NCBI GenBank assembly: GCA_023439505.1
Contig: JAEXNR010000021.1
Location: forward strand, 1-64,000
Direction of reading: 5' to 3'
DNA: 64,000 bases
Origin: Bacillota bacterium
GTDB lineage: Bacteria; Bacillota; Clostridia; Lachnospirales; Lachnospiraceae
Shown here: positions 25,756 through 34,973 of the stretch, piece by piece
Layout: the number at the start of each line of letters is the position of its first letter
Numbering within the stretch: position 1 is the first letter of the stretch
Made by a program: the position numbers and the translations under genes
The notes under the pieces: model-generated
The model's database searches: none
What the model saw: the letters and a program-made list of their open reading frames with translations, nothing else
What the model was told of the DNA's origin: nothing

Positions 25756-27018
25756 ATGAGATTGCACAAAAGCACATATGACAGAAGCGATTTAAAAAAA
25801 GAAAAACAAGTAAAAGAAGTACTTTTGCCACGACAAATAATACATTCCAAGGTATTCAAAAATTTCCGTACGGAGCAGGATTTTAATCTATTCCTGTTGG
25901 CTGGATTGTTCGCCGGCATCGGCACAGGCATTAATACTTCCATATTCAATAACTATTTAAGTGATGTGTTCAGATTATCCGAGAATGTCAGAGGTTTTCT
26001 GGAGGTTCCAAGAGAGGCACCTGGTTTTATGATTATGTTTGTTCTGGCGGCATTAAGCTTTATCGGCGATGTACGGATCGCAATCCTTGGCATGGCTGCG
26101 GCAGGTTTTGGAATGATGGGACTCAGTCTGCTCTCTCCAACCTTTTCCCTTATGATTATCTGGATGATGTTATACAGTCTTGGCACCCATATGACCATGC
26201 CTGTCACACCGTCCATCGGTATGTCCTTGTCAGGTAAAGAATCCTATGGAGCCAGGCTTGGAACGGTCAGCGCCTTTGGACTCTCCGGTAGTATCATCGC
26301 CTATATTTTTATCTTTCTGGGTTTTAATTTCATGCATATGACATATAAAATTGCATTTATTGCAGGCACTATTTTTTATGTTTTTGCAGCATTTGCCCTG
26401 AGCTTGATGAAAAAAAGCAGACCGCAGGTAAGAAAAATCAAATTTGTTTTTAGAAGACGTTATCTGCTCTATTATGTTCTGGCTGTTATTAGCGGAGCAA
26501 GAAATCAGATCTTCCTCACATTCGCACCATGGGTACTGATCAAAGTATTTGACGTAAAGCCCCAATTATTTGCTATCCTCGGGATGGTGGTGGCTCTTGT
26601 CAGCATAGGTACCCGAAAGCTCATCGGACGATGGATTGATCTCAGGGGGGAACGATTTGTTTTGACGTTAGAAGCTGTGATTTTATTTTCTATTTGTCTT
26701 GGCTATGCATTCTCTGCCAGAATTTTCCCTGCCGGTGTTGCTGTGGTGATTATAGCCGGCTGTTATATCATAGACAATTCTATGTCTGCCGTTGAGATGG
26801 CTCGTTCCACTTATTTACGTAAAATTGCTGTTGATCTTGCCGATGTGACGCCCACACTGTCAACAGGGGTTAGTCTTCAGCACATTGCCTCCATGGTAAT
26901 TCCTGTGTTCGGGGGCCTGCTGTGGACAGCGGTCGGATATCCCGCCGTATTTGTTGCTGCAGCCGTGATTGCCTTCCTGAACCTGATTCTTTCACGAAAG
27001 ATCCGTATCATTGATTAA
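25756..27018 (+). CDS. MFS transporter
   Basis: 420 residues with about twelve membrane helices after a charged 45-residue N-terminal tail (KEKQVKEVLLPRQIIHSK). The N-half (LFAGIGTGINTSIFNNYLSD, EVPREAPGFMIMFVLAALSF) and the C-half (QHIASMVIPVFGGLLWTAVGYPAVF) look like an MFS sugar/drug-type porter. Given its place beside the AraC regulator and glucoside-phosphorylase operon, it is the probable importer of the glycoside. The ribosome site (AGGAAAG, 12 bp from ATG) is weak, so a shorter form starting inside the tail is possible. Confidence 0.8.
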   Translation: MRLHKSTYDRSDLKKEKQVKEVLLPRQIIHSKVFKNFRTEQDFNLFLLAGLFAGIGTGINTSIFNNYLSDVFRLSENVRGFLEVPREAPGFMIMFVLAALSFIGDVRIAILGMAAAGFGMMGLSLLSPTFSLMIIWMMLYSLGTHMTMPVTPSIGMSLSGKESYGARLGTVSAFGLSGSIIAYIFIFLGFNFMHMTYKIAFIAGTIFYVFAAFALSLMKKSRPQVRKIKFVFRRRYLLYYVLAVISGARNQIFLTFAPWVLIKVFDVKPQLFAILGMVVALVSIGTRKLIGRWIDLRGERFVLTLEAVILFSICLGYAFSARIFPAGVAVVIIAGCYIIDNSMSAVEMARSTYLRKIAVDLADVTPTLSTGVSLQHIASMVIPVFGGLLWTAVGYPAVFVAAAVIAFLNLILSRKIRIID

Positions 27019-27029
27019 TCCTCCTAAGA

Positions 27030-27074
27030 AAGGATCAGAGACGTTTCCCAATGCGAAACGTCCCTGATCTTTTA
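27030..27074. terminator. Bidirectional terminator between MFS and chemoreceptor genes
   Basis: GATCAG-A-GACGTTTC pairs with GAAACGTC-C-CTGATC, followed by TTTT on the plus strand. It starts 12 bp past the MFS stop and overlaps the stop of the convergent chemoreceptor gene. Confidence 0.88.
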
Positions 27075-29684
27075 ATATTTTCCGAATTCATTGTCATTTA
27101 ATATAATTTTATTCTTTGATGGAGTACCCGGCGCATGTAACGGATGATTCTCTGCCACATGCTGTTTGCCTTTTAATGCCATTTCCTCCAACATCTTTTT
27201 AATCTCCGGGGTAAGTTCTATTTCCTCTATATTACGGGAATTATTCTTCTTAAGTTGAAATCTTTTCACCTGTTGCTTGAGCAGTTGCGCCTGATTAGAA
27301 AGTTCTTCACTTGCAGCTGCACTCTCCTGCGAAGCGGCCATGTTATTCTGTACCACCTGGGAAACCTGCATAATTCCCTGATTCACCTGATTAACCCCTG
27401 TCGCCTGTTCATTGGATGCAGTCGCAATGATACCAACCAGATTGGCTACCTTGGCAACATCTTCTACAATTTTAGCCAGTGCTTCAGCTGTCTGGTTTGC
27501 GATCTTCGTACCGCCTTCCACCTTTTTAATGGAACCTTCTATCATAACTGTGGTTTCATTTGCCGCGTTCGCAGATCTTGCGGCTAGATTTCTTACTTCC
27601 TCTGCAACAACCGCAAAGCCTTTACCATGCTGACCTGCTCTCGCTGCTTCAACAGCTGCATTGAGTGCCAAAATATTGGTTTGAAAAGCAATATCATCTA
27701 TTACCTTAATAATCCTGGAAATATTGGCAGAGGCATTGTTGATTTCATCCATTGCCTTAAGCATCTCCGTCATTTGATTATTTCCCTGCATTGCATTTAA
27801 CTGTGCGCTTTCTGCTATTGAATTAGCCTGATTTGCACTTCCTGCATTCAGCTCTGTCTGAGCAGAGATTTCTTCAATGGAAGCAGTCAGTTCTTCGATG
27901 GAACTGGCTTGTTGTGTCGCACCCTGGGAAAGTGAAACACTGGAATCCGAAACCAATCTTGAACTGGAAGCCACCTGCTCTGCAGCCGCATTAATATCCG
28001 ACAGCACATGGTTAAACGATTGAACAATTAAATTAAGCGATGTTTTTATTGCTGCAAAATCACCCTTATAGTCTCCGGTAATCTCTTGATCCATATCTCC
28101 ATTGGACATAGCGGTGAGAATGCCGGATATTTCTTTTACATAAACAGACATACTGCTTACGCTCTCTTCAAAATTGCTGTAAATTCTGTCAAACAGCCCA
28201 CCGATTTGTCTTGTATCTGCATCCGTAGGATCGATGGCCAAGCTGCACTCCAGTTTACCTTGTGCCAGGTTTTCGATACCGACCAGGAGCTTCTCTGTCT
28301 CTCTATTTTGATATTCGGCCTGTTTTTCAGCTATTCTTGCAGCATTTTTAACAGCTGTCTGATCTACAACTAATTCCAGAGCACCGATTACATCACCATG
28401 CTCATCCTTCAGCGGAATTGCCGTATAGGAAATATCTAAATTCATCCCCTGAGGATGAGCATCGGTTTCACGATTTACTTGTTTCCCCTGCTGCATTGAT
28501 ATGGTACAGGCACAATTTGTGGTCTTACAATCGGAGGTATTAAAGCAGTCATAGCACTTGGCACCAATTAGTTGTTTTTGGGTCGTATTTAATAATTCTG
28601 CTCCATTACGATTCATATACAAAACGTTATACTCCTTGTCAATCAGCATGACAGGAGCGGGCATTGCATCAATATGTCCAACCAGGGTGTCCAGTGTAAG
28701 ATTGATTCCTTCCATGATCTTTTGATACGCACCCGTAAAATCTTCTGAATTGCCTCTAAGATTCAGCCTTCCCTCCAGACATCCTTTGGTTAGTCCCTTA
28801 AGTTCGGTTTCAAGCTTTTGTAACCCGTCTGATACGAGCTTCATGCTCTTTGAAAGCAGATCCTGATCCGATTTTTCCGTAATTGTGACATTTAGATCAC
28901 CTTCTGCTATTTTCTGAGCAATCGAAGCATTCAGCCGTGTGTTTTCTACCATAGCACGAAATGATCTTACCAACCGGCCGATTTCATCCTGTGACTTTGT
29001 CTCAACCTTTACATTCACATCTCCAACAGCAAGCCTGTCAGCAGCTTTGGTCACCTCAATAATCGGTTTACTGATCATTCTACTGATCAAGGATGCAATA
29101 ATCAAACCTATGAATAATGCTGCGGCAAATAAGCTCAATATGGTATTTCTAAGCTGACCTTCAATCTCTATGATCGTATTAACATCACTTTCCATGGTAT
29201 CTTCCTGATACTTTTCATACAAATTGAGCTGAATGATTACATTCTCATATTTATCAGCAACCGTAACCATATAGTCTTTTGCAGCCTTTTCTCCCTCTGT
29301 CTGATAGCGATTTATTATGTTTGAAGGAATCTCTTTATATGCTTCGATTGCTTCCTGGACCGGCGCCAGCTTTTCTCTGTTTTTGGCATTGGTATCGAGT
29401 ACTTTCATTTTTTCTTCTATAATTTTATTCGCGGCATCTTCTTCCTCTAAGTGCTTGTCCTCACCTGTCAGCAGATAATCCCTTACTGCTGTTGCCTGGC
29501 GGGCTGAATTTAAGGTAATCGCTTCCGTTGCAAGTAAATTTTTAATTCTTCTGTCTCTGAGCTCCTTTACAGTGCTGTCCAAATTATTTAAACGAATAAA
29601 GCTAAAACCTGCAACAACTGCCATGATTAGCAAAATCGCTATAAAACCCATCCATATTTTGGTGGAAATTTTCTTAATCTTCAT
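27072..29684 (-). CDS. Methyl-accepting chemotaxis protein with 4HB sensor, HAMP and Cys-rich PAS
   Basis: 870 residues. TM1 (about 10-30), a four-helix-bundle extracellular domain, TM2 (about 180-203), HAMP (about 203-255), a second HAMP-like linker, then a PAS domain (about 335-445) with a cysteine cluster (CYDCFNTSDCKTTNCAC, five Cys) that could hold a metal or sense redox. Another helical HAMP-like segment follows, and the signalling hairpin ends the core with the invariant tip (AFQTNILALNAAVEAARAG). A chemoreceptor feeding CheA/CheW, none of which lie in this window. Monocistronic, with an unusually long upstream leader (promoter at 29963-29990). Confidence 0.9.
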   Translation of the reverse strand: MKIKKISTKIWMGFIAILLIMAVVAGFSFIRLNNLDSTVKELRDRRIKNLLATEAITLNSARQATAVRDYLLTGEDKHLEEEDAANKIIEEKMKVLDTNAKNREKLAPVQEAIEAYKEIPSNIINRYQTEGEKAAKDYMVTVADKYENVIIQLNLYEKYQEDTMESDVNTIIEIEGQLRNTILSLFAAALFIGLIIASLISRMISKPIIEVTKAADRLAVGDVNVKVETKSQDEIGRLVRSFRAMVENTRLNASIAQKIAEGDLNVTITEKSDQDLLSKSMKLVSDGLQKLETELKGLTKGCLEGRLNLRGNSEDFTGAYQKIMEGINLTLDTLVGHIDAMPAPVMLIDKEYNVLYMNRNGAELLNTTQKQLIGAKCYDCFNTSDCKTTNCACTISMQQGKQVNRETDAHPQGMNLDISYTAIPLKDEHGDVIGALELVVDQTAVKNAARIAEKQAEYQNRETEKLLVGIENLAQGKLECSLAIDPTDADTRQIGGLFDRIYSNFEESVSSMSVYVKEISGILTAMSNGDMDQEITGDYKGDFAAIKTSLNLIVQSFNHVLSDINAAAEQVASSSRLVSDSSVSLSQGATQQASSIEELTASIEEISAQTELNAGSANQANSIAESAQLNAMQGNNQMTEMLKAMDEINNASANISRIIKVIDDIAFQTNILALNAAVEAARAGQHGKGFAVVAEEVRNLAARSANAANETTVMIEGSIKKVEGGTKIANQTAEALAKIVEDVAKVANLVGIIATASNEQATGVNQVNQGIMQVSQVVQNNMAASQESAAASEELSNQAQLLKQQVKRFQLKKNNSRNIEEIELTPEIKKMLEEMALKGKQHVAENHPLHAPGTPSKNKIILNDNEFGKY

Positions 29685-29962
29685 GGTACTACTCTCCCTA
29701 TTAATTTTATTTAGGTTTCTTCCTACAGTAATTGTTTACCCTCGGGATACGCTAACATCATTCCCCGCTACCACCACTATTTTACCTGTTATTGACCGGC
29801 CCATCTTAGTTCACTCGCTATTTATCTCTCCTTTCTCTTGTTTCCTTCGTATCAAGTATTAATCCTGCGTATTTTAATGCTTCCTGATGATCTTAAAATT
29901 ACAATAAGATCAACGAAGATCCGTTTAGCCAATCATAAAGAAGCTTGGGGCAATCTAGTATC

Positions 29963-29990
29963 ATTATATTCCTATTTCTACATATTTCAA
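29963..29990 (-). promoter_or_regulatory. Likely promoter of the chemoreceptor gene
   Basis: TTGAAA (29990-29985), 16-bp spacer, TATAAT (29968-29963) on the minus strand. No sigma-28-type motility promoter was found. Confidence 0.6.
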
Positions 29991-30073
29991 CAATTTTAAG
30001 TATATTATTACATTTTTGTACTATTTATCCAATTCATCTTAGTAAACGCCTGAAAAAACGTCTTACGCACCTG

Positions 30074-30101
30074 TTAAAAAAAAGAGCCGGCTGATCTCTT
30101 T
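30074..30101 (-). terminator. Intrinsic terminator downstream of the P-type ATPase
   Basis: AAAGAG/CTCTTT stem with AGCCGG in the loop, followed on the minus strand by eight T; about 150 bp past the stop at 30253. A second CCCTG/CAGGG hairpin lies between. Confidence 0.7.
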
Positions 30102-30252
30102 TGTGAACCAGTCCCTGTATATCTGCAGGGGTTGGCACATGATCAAACTGACTCTTGTAACATGACCTATTCTATGGAAAAGTAACCTAATTAATCAATT
30201 TCTTCGAAGGTTCTTTGATAACTGAAAACGTGACCTACCAATATCACAAGGG

Positions 30253-32910
30253 TTAAGTACGTAATTTTCTCAACACAACTTTTACCAGCTCAGAGATGAG
30301 AATCACACTGAAGCTGAGTCCCAATAATTTAAGCCACATGGAAGCATTCAGTGGAACAGTACCAAAGAATGCGCCGGCAAATTGAATGATGAGAATCTGC
30401 AGAATAAAGGTTACAGATATCACGATCAACATAATCTTATTTTGCAGCAGGTGTTTAAAGATGCTGGTGATATGAAGTTCACGGCAATTGAAAGCATTAA
30501 ATAATTGGAATAATGCAAATAGCGTGAATAGTACCGTCGTCATCTCTTCCTTCTCAGCTCCTAAAAAGTTAAACACATATTGACACAAGAAGATGATCGA
30601 GATATACAATCCGGTGAAGCCTATTCTTGCATACATGGTGCCTGACAGGATATTGTCACTGCGCTTTGTTGGTTTTCGGCTCATTAAATCATCATAGATT
30701 GGCTCTAAGCCTAACGTAAGAGCCGGAGGTCCGTCCATAATAATATTAATCCATAAGAGCTGTAATGCTGTAAATGGTGCCTTCAGTCCCAATAAAATTG
30801 ATACAAACACCACAATAACCGATGATACATTCACTGTCAGCTGAAACTGAATGAAACGCTTGAAGTTTTCATAAATACCGCGCCCCCAGGCAATAGCCTT
30901 TACAATAGTTGAAAAGGAGTCATCCAGCAGGACAATATCACTTGCTTCTTTTGAGACCTCTGTCCCTGATATTCCCATGGCAATCCCCACATCGGCATTT
31001 TTCAGGGCAGGAGCATCATTGATTCCATCACCTGTTACGGCTACCACATTCCCCTGAGATTTCAGAAGCTTTACAACCCGCATCTTGATGGTAGGGGTAC
31101 TTCTTGCAATAACACTGATTTTGGGCAACAGTCTTAGCAGCTCCTCATCGCTAAGTTCTGCTATTTCTTTCGCTTCCACCGCAATACTATCTTCATTTAG
31201 AATATGCAGTTCATCTGCAATGGCTCTCGCCGTAATAATATTATCGCCGGTCAGTATCTTCAGATCAATCCCTGCAGCCTTACAATTCTTAACGGCATCA
31301 TACACATCAACTCGAAGCGGATCAGAAATCGCTACAAACCCGTCGAACACCATATTTGTTTCCATCGCCAAATGATGGTCCTCATCCTCGTAGTCGCGCA
31401 TCTCATCAAGCTCTTTGTGAGCAAAGGCAATCACGCGCATGGCTTTCTCCTGTGATTTAGTAATAAAATGTTCCACCTCAGCTCTTTCCACGCCAGAGAG
31501 ATGACTCATAGCTAATACACATTCCGGACTCCCTTTGACATAAGAGATAATTTTCCCATCTACTTTGCTTATGGTAGTCATGTGCTTTAGCTCGGATGAA
31601 AATGGAAATGCATGTAATACATCATGGTCGCTACGCTCATCCTTATAGGATTTTCCATTCTTCCTGCGTGCAATCGAGTTCTCATAAAAAGTGAGCATGG
31701 CACATTCCGTCGGGTTCCCAATAAAAGTGCCATCAGCAGAAATATCCGCTGTGGTGTTAAGACAGACATTATGAATTAACCAATCACAGGTAAGTTCTTC
31801 CGCACGGTCATGCCATTTGCTGTCATAAAAGGCTGAGACCGTCATCTTATTTTCCGTCAGAGTCCCTGTCTTATCCGAACAGATTACATTAATACACCCA
31901 ACTGTTTCAGAAGCAATCATTTTCTTTACCAGGGCATTCTGCTGCGACAGCTTTATAATATTAATGGACAAAGATACCGCCACAATGGTTGGTAATCCCT
32001 CCGGAACAGCAGCGACAATCAGGACGATGCTTGTTACAAAGGCTTCCAGTACTTCATCCAGATGTAGTCCGCCCGCCAGTGCAAATGAAATTAATTCTGA
32101 AATAAATACGATTGTGGCAGCTATGATCCCAAGAATCGTTATTGTCTTGCCCAAACGTGCCAGCTTTTCCTGTAACGGGGTACTGGTTCGTTCTGTTTTG
32201 GTAAGTTCCTTTGCAATTTTACCAAACTCTGTGCTGTCTCCGACTGCAGTGATTACCATTCTAGCGTATCCCCCGGTTATGTAATTTCCGGAGTATAGCA
32301 TATTGGCACGTTCTGCTAAGGGAGTTTTTCCATCTGTGATGATATAATCTGCGTCTTTGCTTGCCGGAACGCTCTCACCGGTTAAGGCTGATTCGTCTGC
32401 CGATAGCCCGGAGCTCTGTATTAATCTTCCATCCGCCGGGATCTTGTCACCGGTTGAAAGCAGTACAACATCACCCACCACAAGATCTCTTTGACTTAGC
32501 ATCAGGGTGTCGTCATTACGCAAAACCTTTACAACGGTATCATCACTGATTTTAGATAAAGCTTCAAATGCCTTGGCGCTCCTTCCTTCCATGATCACCG
32601 TAATTAAAACAGAGATGGAAATAGCCGTAAATATTCCCACACATTCCAGAAAATCTGCTTCCGACCCTGTTGTCGCACGAATGATATTGACAATCAGGGC
32701 GATCACTCCAGCCACAATAAGCATTACGATCATGGGTTCACTGGCCGCCGCCAGAATCCGTTTGAAAAGCGATTCCTGCTTCTCTCTCGTTAAAATATTT
32801 GTACCATATTGTTCCCGATTTTTTTCGATTTGTTGTGTTGATAAACCACGGGCCTCGTCAGCACCTAATCGTTTTATCAGATCTTGTTTTTTCTCCAGAA
32901 ACTCCTGCAT
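30253..32910 (-). CDS. P-type cation-transporting ATPase (P2A type), probable Mn2+ exporter
   Basis: 885 residues from the ATG at 32910 (GGAGG 8 bp upstream). All P2-type hallmarks are present: cation N-terminal domain, TGESVPA actuator loop, VAAVPEGLP in M4, the phosphorylation site CSDKTGTLTEN, KGSPECVL nucleotide domain, TGDGINDAPALK hinge, and ten membrane helices. The family is annotated as Ca2+-ATPase, but this gene is preceded by a yybP-ykoY (Mn2+) riboswitch and terminator (32986-33150), which argues for Mn2+ efflux, as for YoaB-type pumps. Monocistronic. Confidence 0.9.
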   Translation of the reverse strand: MQEFLEKKQDLIKRLGADEARGLSTQQIEKNREQYGTNILTREKQESLFKRILAAASEPMIVMLIVAGVIALIVNIIRATTGSEADFLECVGIFTAISISVLITVIMEGRSAKAFEALSKISDDTVVKVLRNDDTLMLSQRDLVVGDVVLLSTGDKIPADGRLIQSSGLSADESALTGESVPASKDADYIITDGKTPLAERANMLYSGNYITGGYARMVITAVGDSTEFGKIAKELTKTERTSTPLQEKLARLGKTITILGIIAATIVFISELISFALAGGLHLDEVLEAFVTSIVLIVAAVPEGLPTIVAVSLSINIIKLSQQNALVKKMIASETVGCINVICSDKTGTLTENKMTVSAFYDSKWHDRAEELTCDWLIHNVCLNTTADISADGTFIGNPTECAMLTFYENSIARRKNGKSYKDERSDHDVLHAFPFSSELKHMTTISKVDGKIISYVKGSPECVLAMSHLSGVERAEVEHFITKSQEKAMRVIAFAHKELDEMRDYEDEDHHLAMETNMVFDGFVAISDPLRVDVYDAVKNCKAAGIDLKILTGDNIITARAIADELHILNEDSIAVEAKEIAELSDEELLRLLPKISVIARSTPTIKMRVVKLLKSQGNVVAVTGDGINDAPALKNADVGIAMGISGTEVSKEASDIVLLDDSFSTIVKAIAWGRGIYENFKRFIQFQLTVNVSSVIVVFVSILLGLKAPFTALQLLWINIIMDGPPALTLGLEPIYDDLMSRKPTKRSDNILSGTMYARIGFTGLYISIIFLCQYVFNFLGAEKEEMTTVLFTLFALFQLFNAFNCRELHITSIFKHLLQNKIMLIVISVTFILQILIIQFAGAFFGTVPLNASMWLKLLGLSFSVILISELVKVVLRKLRT

Positions 32911-32985
32911 CTTATCTTCCTCCATATATATGCTGGTTTTATGTACAAGATAGAACGGAAAGCCGTTTTACCTTGTCATCAAACT

Positions 32986-33018
32986 AAAAACCCGTGTATA
33001 GCATTCCCTATACACGGG
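32986..33018 (-). terminator. Expression-platform terminator of the Mn2+ riboswitch
   Basis: An 11-bp perfect stem CCCGTGTATAG/CTATACACGGG followed by TTTTT on the minus strand, located between the aptamer and the ATPase start. The same GTATAGC element also occurs in the stem next to the aptamer, so alternative pairing is possible. Confidence 0.88.
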
Positions 33019-33049
33019 TATAAAATTAGACCCAGGTATAGCAAATAAG

Positions 33050-33150
33050 CTATACATGAGTCTCGTTTATTAAGACAAGCCAGACCATAATGGTCAGTAT
33101 GTTGACTTGACACGCAGATTAGTGCGCAAACTACTCCCTCACGAGTATTT
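33050..33150 (-). ncRNA. yybP-ykoY manganese riboswitch
   Basis: On the minus strand the conserved elements occur in order: GAGGGAGTAG, then a variable stem, GTCAACATACTGACC, a GGTC/GACC helix, and ACGAGACTCATG. The ends pair as P1 (CGTGAG with CTCATG, one wobble). This is the yybP-ykoY pattern, which senses Mn2+ and relieves termination. A promoter lies immediately upstream and a terminator downstream. Confidence 0.87.
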
Positions 33151-33163
33151 AAGTTGTCCGTAT

Positions 33164-33193
33164 ATTATGCCATATAAAACAACACTTTGTCAA
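33164..33193 (-). promoter_or_regulatory. Promoter of the Mn2+ riboswitch/P-type ATPase transcript
   Basis: TTGACA (33193-33188), 18-bp spacer, CATAAT (33169-33164) on the minus strand, placing the start near the aptamer's first base. Confidence 0.78.
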
Positions 33194-33201
33194 GACTAAA
33201 A

Positions 33202-33747
33202 TTACGGCCGGAAGGTACGAAGTGCTTCAATGGTCCGGGTAATTAAATCCTCTAATGTCCATCCAAGCATCTGAGCACCACGTTCGATGACTTCTCTGGA
33301 GCACCCTGCTGCAAACCCCTTAGTTTTAAATTTCTTCATAACAGACTTCAGTTCTAAATCCTGTACACTTTTTGAAGGTCTCATAATTGCCACCGCACCA
33401 ATCAATCCGGTAAGTTCATCTATGGCATACAGCACTTTTTCCATCTCATGCTCCGGCTCTATCTCAACGGTAATTGCGTAACCGTGACTTGCTGTGGCGT
33501 GAATAATCTTTTCATCAATTCCACGTTCCCGCATTATTTTCTGCTGCATAATACAATGTTCCTGCGGATATCGTTCAAAATCCAGATCATGTAACAGACC
33601 AACGATTCCCCAGAATTCCTTTTCCTCACCATAGCCCAGTTTCCGGGCAAAATACTCCATAGTTTGTTCCACAATCCGGGCATGTTCCAAATGAAATTCA
33701 TCCTGATTATACTCTGTTAACAGCTGCCACGCTTCTTCTCTATTCAT
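33202..33747 (-). CDS. HD-domain hydrolase
   Basis: 181 residues. An HD metal-binding fold is visible: His22 (LEHARIV), His53-Asp54 (GLLHDLDFER), a further His in ATASHGYA, and Asp in AIDELTGLIGA. HD proteins are usually phosphohydrolases on nucleotides or related small molecules. It is 160 bp downstream of cysK, with a probable terminator between, so co-transcription with the sulfur genes is uncertain. GGA-type ribosome site before the ATG. Substrate unknown. Confidence 0.82.
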   Translation of the reverse strand: MNREEAWQLLTEYNQDEFHLEHARIVEQTMEYFARKLGYGEEKEFWGIVGLLHDLDFERYPQEHCIMQQKIMRERGIDEKIIHATASHGYAITVEIEPEHEMEKVLYAIDELTGLIGAVAIMRPSKSVQDLELKSVMKKFKTKGFAAGCSREVIERGAQMLGWTLEDLITRTIEALRTFRP

Positions 33748-33812
33748 TTTCTTAAATCCTTTCTTCTATTTGTAAGGAAATCCAATGTTCCTCATACGTA
33801 TAAATGAATGCC

Positions 33813-33843
33813 AAAAACACCCTTGGCTAATCTGACCCGGGTG
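33813..33843 (-). terminator. Probable terminator after cysK (first copy)
   Basis: CACCC/GGGTG stem followed by TTTTT on the minus strand, 65 bp past the stop at 33909. Short stem with a large loop. Confidence 0.5.
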
Positions 33844-33908
33844 CTCTTAGCAGCGTATTCTATATTAGGAGATAACAGTGCAACGATCTATAGGAAACGG
33901 ACGTTGTA

Positions 33909-34841
33909 CTAATCGGCAAATAGCGGTGTGGAGAGATAACGTTCCCCGGTATCAGGAAGAATTACAACAATGTTCTTTCCTTTATTTTCGGGACGCTTCG
34001 CCAGTTCTGTTGCCGCCCACAATGCGGCACCTGAGGATATTCCCACCAAAAGTCCCTCTATCTTTGATAACCCTTTGCCGGTTGCAAAGGCATTCTCATT
34101 GGTGACACGAATAATCTCATCATAGATGGCAGTATTGAGCACCTGAGGAACAAAACCCGCTCCAATGCCCTGGATCTTATGCGGTCCTGATATTCCTTCT
34201 GAGAGTACAGGAGAATCATTGGGTTCTACGGCAACAACCCGTATCGCCGGATTCTGGGATTTTAAGAATTCACCGGCTCCGGTGATGGTACCACCGGTCC
34301 CAATTCCTGCAACCAGAATATCTACCTTCCCATCCGTATCTTCCCAAATCTCGGGTCCTGTGGTCGCTTTATGCACAGCGGGGTTGGCAGGGTTCACAAA
34401 TTGTCCCGGGATAAAAGAATTCGGGATTTCCTGCGCCAATTCTTCTGCTTTTGCAATCGCACCCTTCATACCCTTGGCACCCTCTGTCAGCACCAGCTCA
34501 GCTCCATATGCCTTTAGCAGGTTTCTTCTCTCGATGCTCATTGTCTCAGGCATGGTGAGAATCAGCCGATACCCTCTGGCGGCAGCGATGGATGCCAGAC
34601 CAATGCCGGTGTTCCCACTGGTAGGTTCAATGATAACCGAATCAGGATTTAGTTTGCCGTCTGCTTCTGCGCCCTCAATCATAGCCTTGGCAATTCTGTC
34701 TTTTACACTTCCTGCCGGATTATAGTATTCTAATTTTGCGATGATAGCTGCATCAAGGTTATATTTCTTCTCGTAATTAGATAATTCAAGTAATGGGGTC
34801 TTGCCAACCAGTTCTGTTAAACTCTTATAAACTTTTGCCAT
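33909..34841 (-). CDS. cysK: Cysteine synthase (O-acetylserine sulfhydrylase), copy 1
   Basis: 310 residues from the ATG at 34841 (GGAGG 8 bp upstream). Fold type II PLP enzyme: PLP Lys in NPAGSVKDRIA, substrate loop EPTSGNTGIGLA, PLP-phosphate loop AGIGTGGTITGAG and SSGAALWAA. It joins sulfide to O-acetylserine to give cysteine. It has its own promoter (34898-34926) and a motif shared with the ABC operon promoter (34872-34888). It lies directly after a NifX-type gene, repeating the NifX-CysK order seen at 44779-43368. Confidence 0.92.
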   Translation of the reverse strand: MAKVYKSLTELVGKTPLLELSNYEKKYNLDAAIIAKLEYYNPAGSVKDRIAKAMIEGAEADGKLNPDSVIIEPTSGNTGIGLASIAAARGYRLILTMPETMSIERRNLLKAYGAELVLTEGAKGMKGAIAKAEELAQEIPNSFIPGQFVNPANPAVHKATTGPEIWEDTDGKVDILVAGIGTGGTITGAGEFLKSQNPAIRVVAVEPNDSPVLSEGISGPHKIQGIGAGFVPQVLNTAIYDEIIRVTNENAFATGKGLSKIEGLLVGISSGAALWAATELAKRPENKGKNIVVILPDTGERYLSTPLFAD

Positions 34842-34871
34842 AGATTTATCCTCCATTCATTTTATATATTG

Positions 34872-34888
34872 CATATAGGATTAATAGG
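34872..34888. promoter_or_regulatory. CATATA-N5-AATAGG motif downstream of the cysK promoter
   Basis: CATATAGGATTAATAGG lies just downstream of the -10 box. The same 12 fixed bases with the same spacing occur at 38705-38721 across the -35 box of the ABC operon, suggesting a common repressor, perhaps of the Rrf2/CymR cysteine-regulator type (not verifiable here). Confidence 0.55.
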
Positions 34889-34897
34889 TTTATATCT

Positions 34898-34926
34898 ATC
34901 ATAGTTCCCTTTTCGATGATTGTCAA
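34898..34926 (-). promoter_or_regulatory. Promoter of cysK copy 1
   Basis: TTGACA (34926-34921), 17-bp spacer, TATGAT (34903-34898) on the minus strand. Confidence 0.82.
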
Positions 34927-34973
34927 GAGGCGAATACAAATTTATACTTTTCTTATATGTATGATAGGTGAAT

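Larger units (their letters stand above)
29685..30252. other. 568-bp intergenic region upstream of the chemoreceptor gene
   Basis: Contains a likely promoter at 29963-29990, giving a leader of about 270 nt before the chemoreceptor ATG; an inverted repeat TGATCTTA-N9-TAAGATCA (29888-29912) inside that leader; and the P-type ATPase terminator (30074-30101). I compared the leader by eye with cyclic di-GMP riboswitch consensus motifs and did not find them. Confidence 0.55.
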
